From Magnetococcales bacterium (GTDB lineage: Bacteria; Pseudomonadota; Magnetococcia; Magnetococcales; Magnetaquicoccaceae): 64,000 nucleotides of DNA. The notes under the pieces were generated by a model. It was not told the DNA's origin. It did no database searches and worked only from the letters and a program-made list of their open reading frames with translations. Position numbers and translations under genes: made by a program. The stretch is from assembly GCA_015231915.1 (NCBI GenBank), contig JADGAR010000014.1:1-64000 (forward strand), read 5' to 3'. Position 1 is the stretch's first letter. Every line of letters starts with the position of its first letter. Below, one piece after another: positions 63,310 to 64,000 of this stretch.

Positions 63310-64000
63310 GCATGACTCCTGCGGATGAGATTCGAATCGGATCCGGTACGCGGATCCACGCGGGCCAGGCAAACCCCGGCCACCCGACCGGCCCCGGCCT
63401 GTTTCAATGCCCCCACGGCCATGTACATGGTGGCGCCGGTGGTCATCACGTCGTCCACCAGCAGAACCGACCGCCCCATGATCCGTGCCGAACCGGCCCG
63501 AAATGCCCCCTGGACATTTTCCCGGCGTTCCCGCGCGCCAAGATGGGTTTGCGGGCGCGTCCTTTTTGTGCGCAGCAAGGCATCCGTGATCAGGGGACGC
63601 CGCAGATGTCCGGCCAGCACCCCGCCCAGCAGCGCGGATTGGTTGTAGCGGCGTCCCAGCAGACGCCATGGGTGCAGGGGCATGGGAATCACGATATCGG
63701 GATTTTCCCATGCCAGCGCCTTGCCCAGCCGCTCCCAGCACAGATCACCCAGCAGACGCGCCCTTTCCGAACGATCGGCGAACTTGAAGCCCACGATCAA
63801 TTCCTGCACCTCTCCCTGGTAGGGAAAGGCGAAAAAGGCGGCATCCGGCAAGTCGGGCCTGTCGAGGCAATGGCCACATCCCTGTTCCGGTCGTGCGGTC
63901 AATTCCCCGCAACGCAGACAGAGATTCTCCGGCATGGGGGGCAGTGCCCGCCGGCAGGCCTCGCAGAGTCGATGATCCTGGAAAACCTCCTCCCCGCACA
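63243..64000 (-). CDS. comF: ComF-family phosphoribosyltransferase (5' end outside window)
   Basis: Cys-rich N-terminus open to the window edge; 'YNQSALLGGVLAGHLRRPL', PRPP motif 'VLLVDDVMTTGATM'. Confidence 0.88.
   Translation of the reverse strand, partial: CGEEVFQDHRLCEACRRALPPMPENLCLRCGELTARPEQGCGHCLDRPDLPDAAFFAFPYQGEVQELIVGFKFADRSERARLLGDLCWERLGKALAWENPDIVIPMPLHPWRLLGRRYNQSALLGGVLAGHLRRPLITDALLRTKRTRPQTHLGARERRENVQGAFRAGSARIMGRSVLLVDDVMTTGATMYMAVGALKQAGAGRVAGVCLARVDPRTGSDSNLIRRSHAWPKSSSTAPPSVPTACAPSSC

Overview
64 kb of gene-dense, high-GC chromosomal DNA, probably from a proteobacterium (inferred from gene content and order). I saw no rRNA, tRNA, CRISPR array or transposase. Most of the window is housekeeping operons: lptD-surA-pdxA; trpF-accD-folC; hrcA-grpE-dnaK-dnaJ-dapB; carA-carB-greA; rlmE-guaB-guaA; map; rarA. 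Accessory or unusual parts: (1) two type I secretion-like ABC half-transporters with degenerate ATPase motifs, divergent from a TolC-like protein fused to two SPOR domains; (2) a TPR/O-GlcNAc-transferase-like glycosyltransferase; (3) an AlbA_2-type regulator gene followed by about 6.5 exact 20-bp tandem units, each carrying a perfect 12-bp palindrome and an A6 tract; (4) BrnT/BrnA and HepT/MntA-type toxin-antitoxin modules; (5) a candidate copper locus (OprC/NosA-like TonB receptor, second TonB receptor, DUF4198-like protein, NapH-like 4Fe-4S membrane protein, SafE/DsbD-like protein, TonB-ExbB-ExbD) divergent from a Tat-exported 13-Cys Csp1-like copper storage protein, itself 4 bp upstream of moxR-DUF58-DUF4381; (6) a Wsp-like chemosensory operon with a REC-PAS-kinase-REC hybrid in the cluster and no GGDEF protein seen. 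The copper locus is the best candidate for an incompletely described system. Functional names come from reading the supplied translations; no database search was run.
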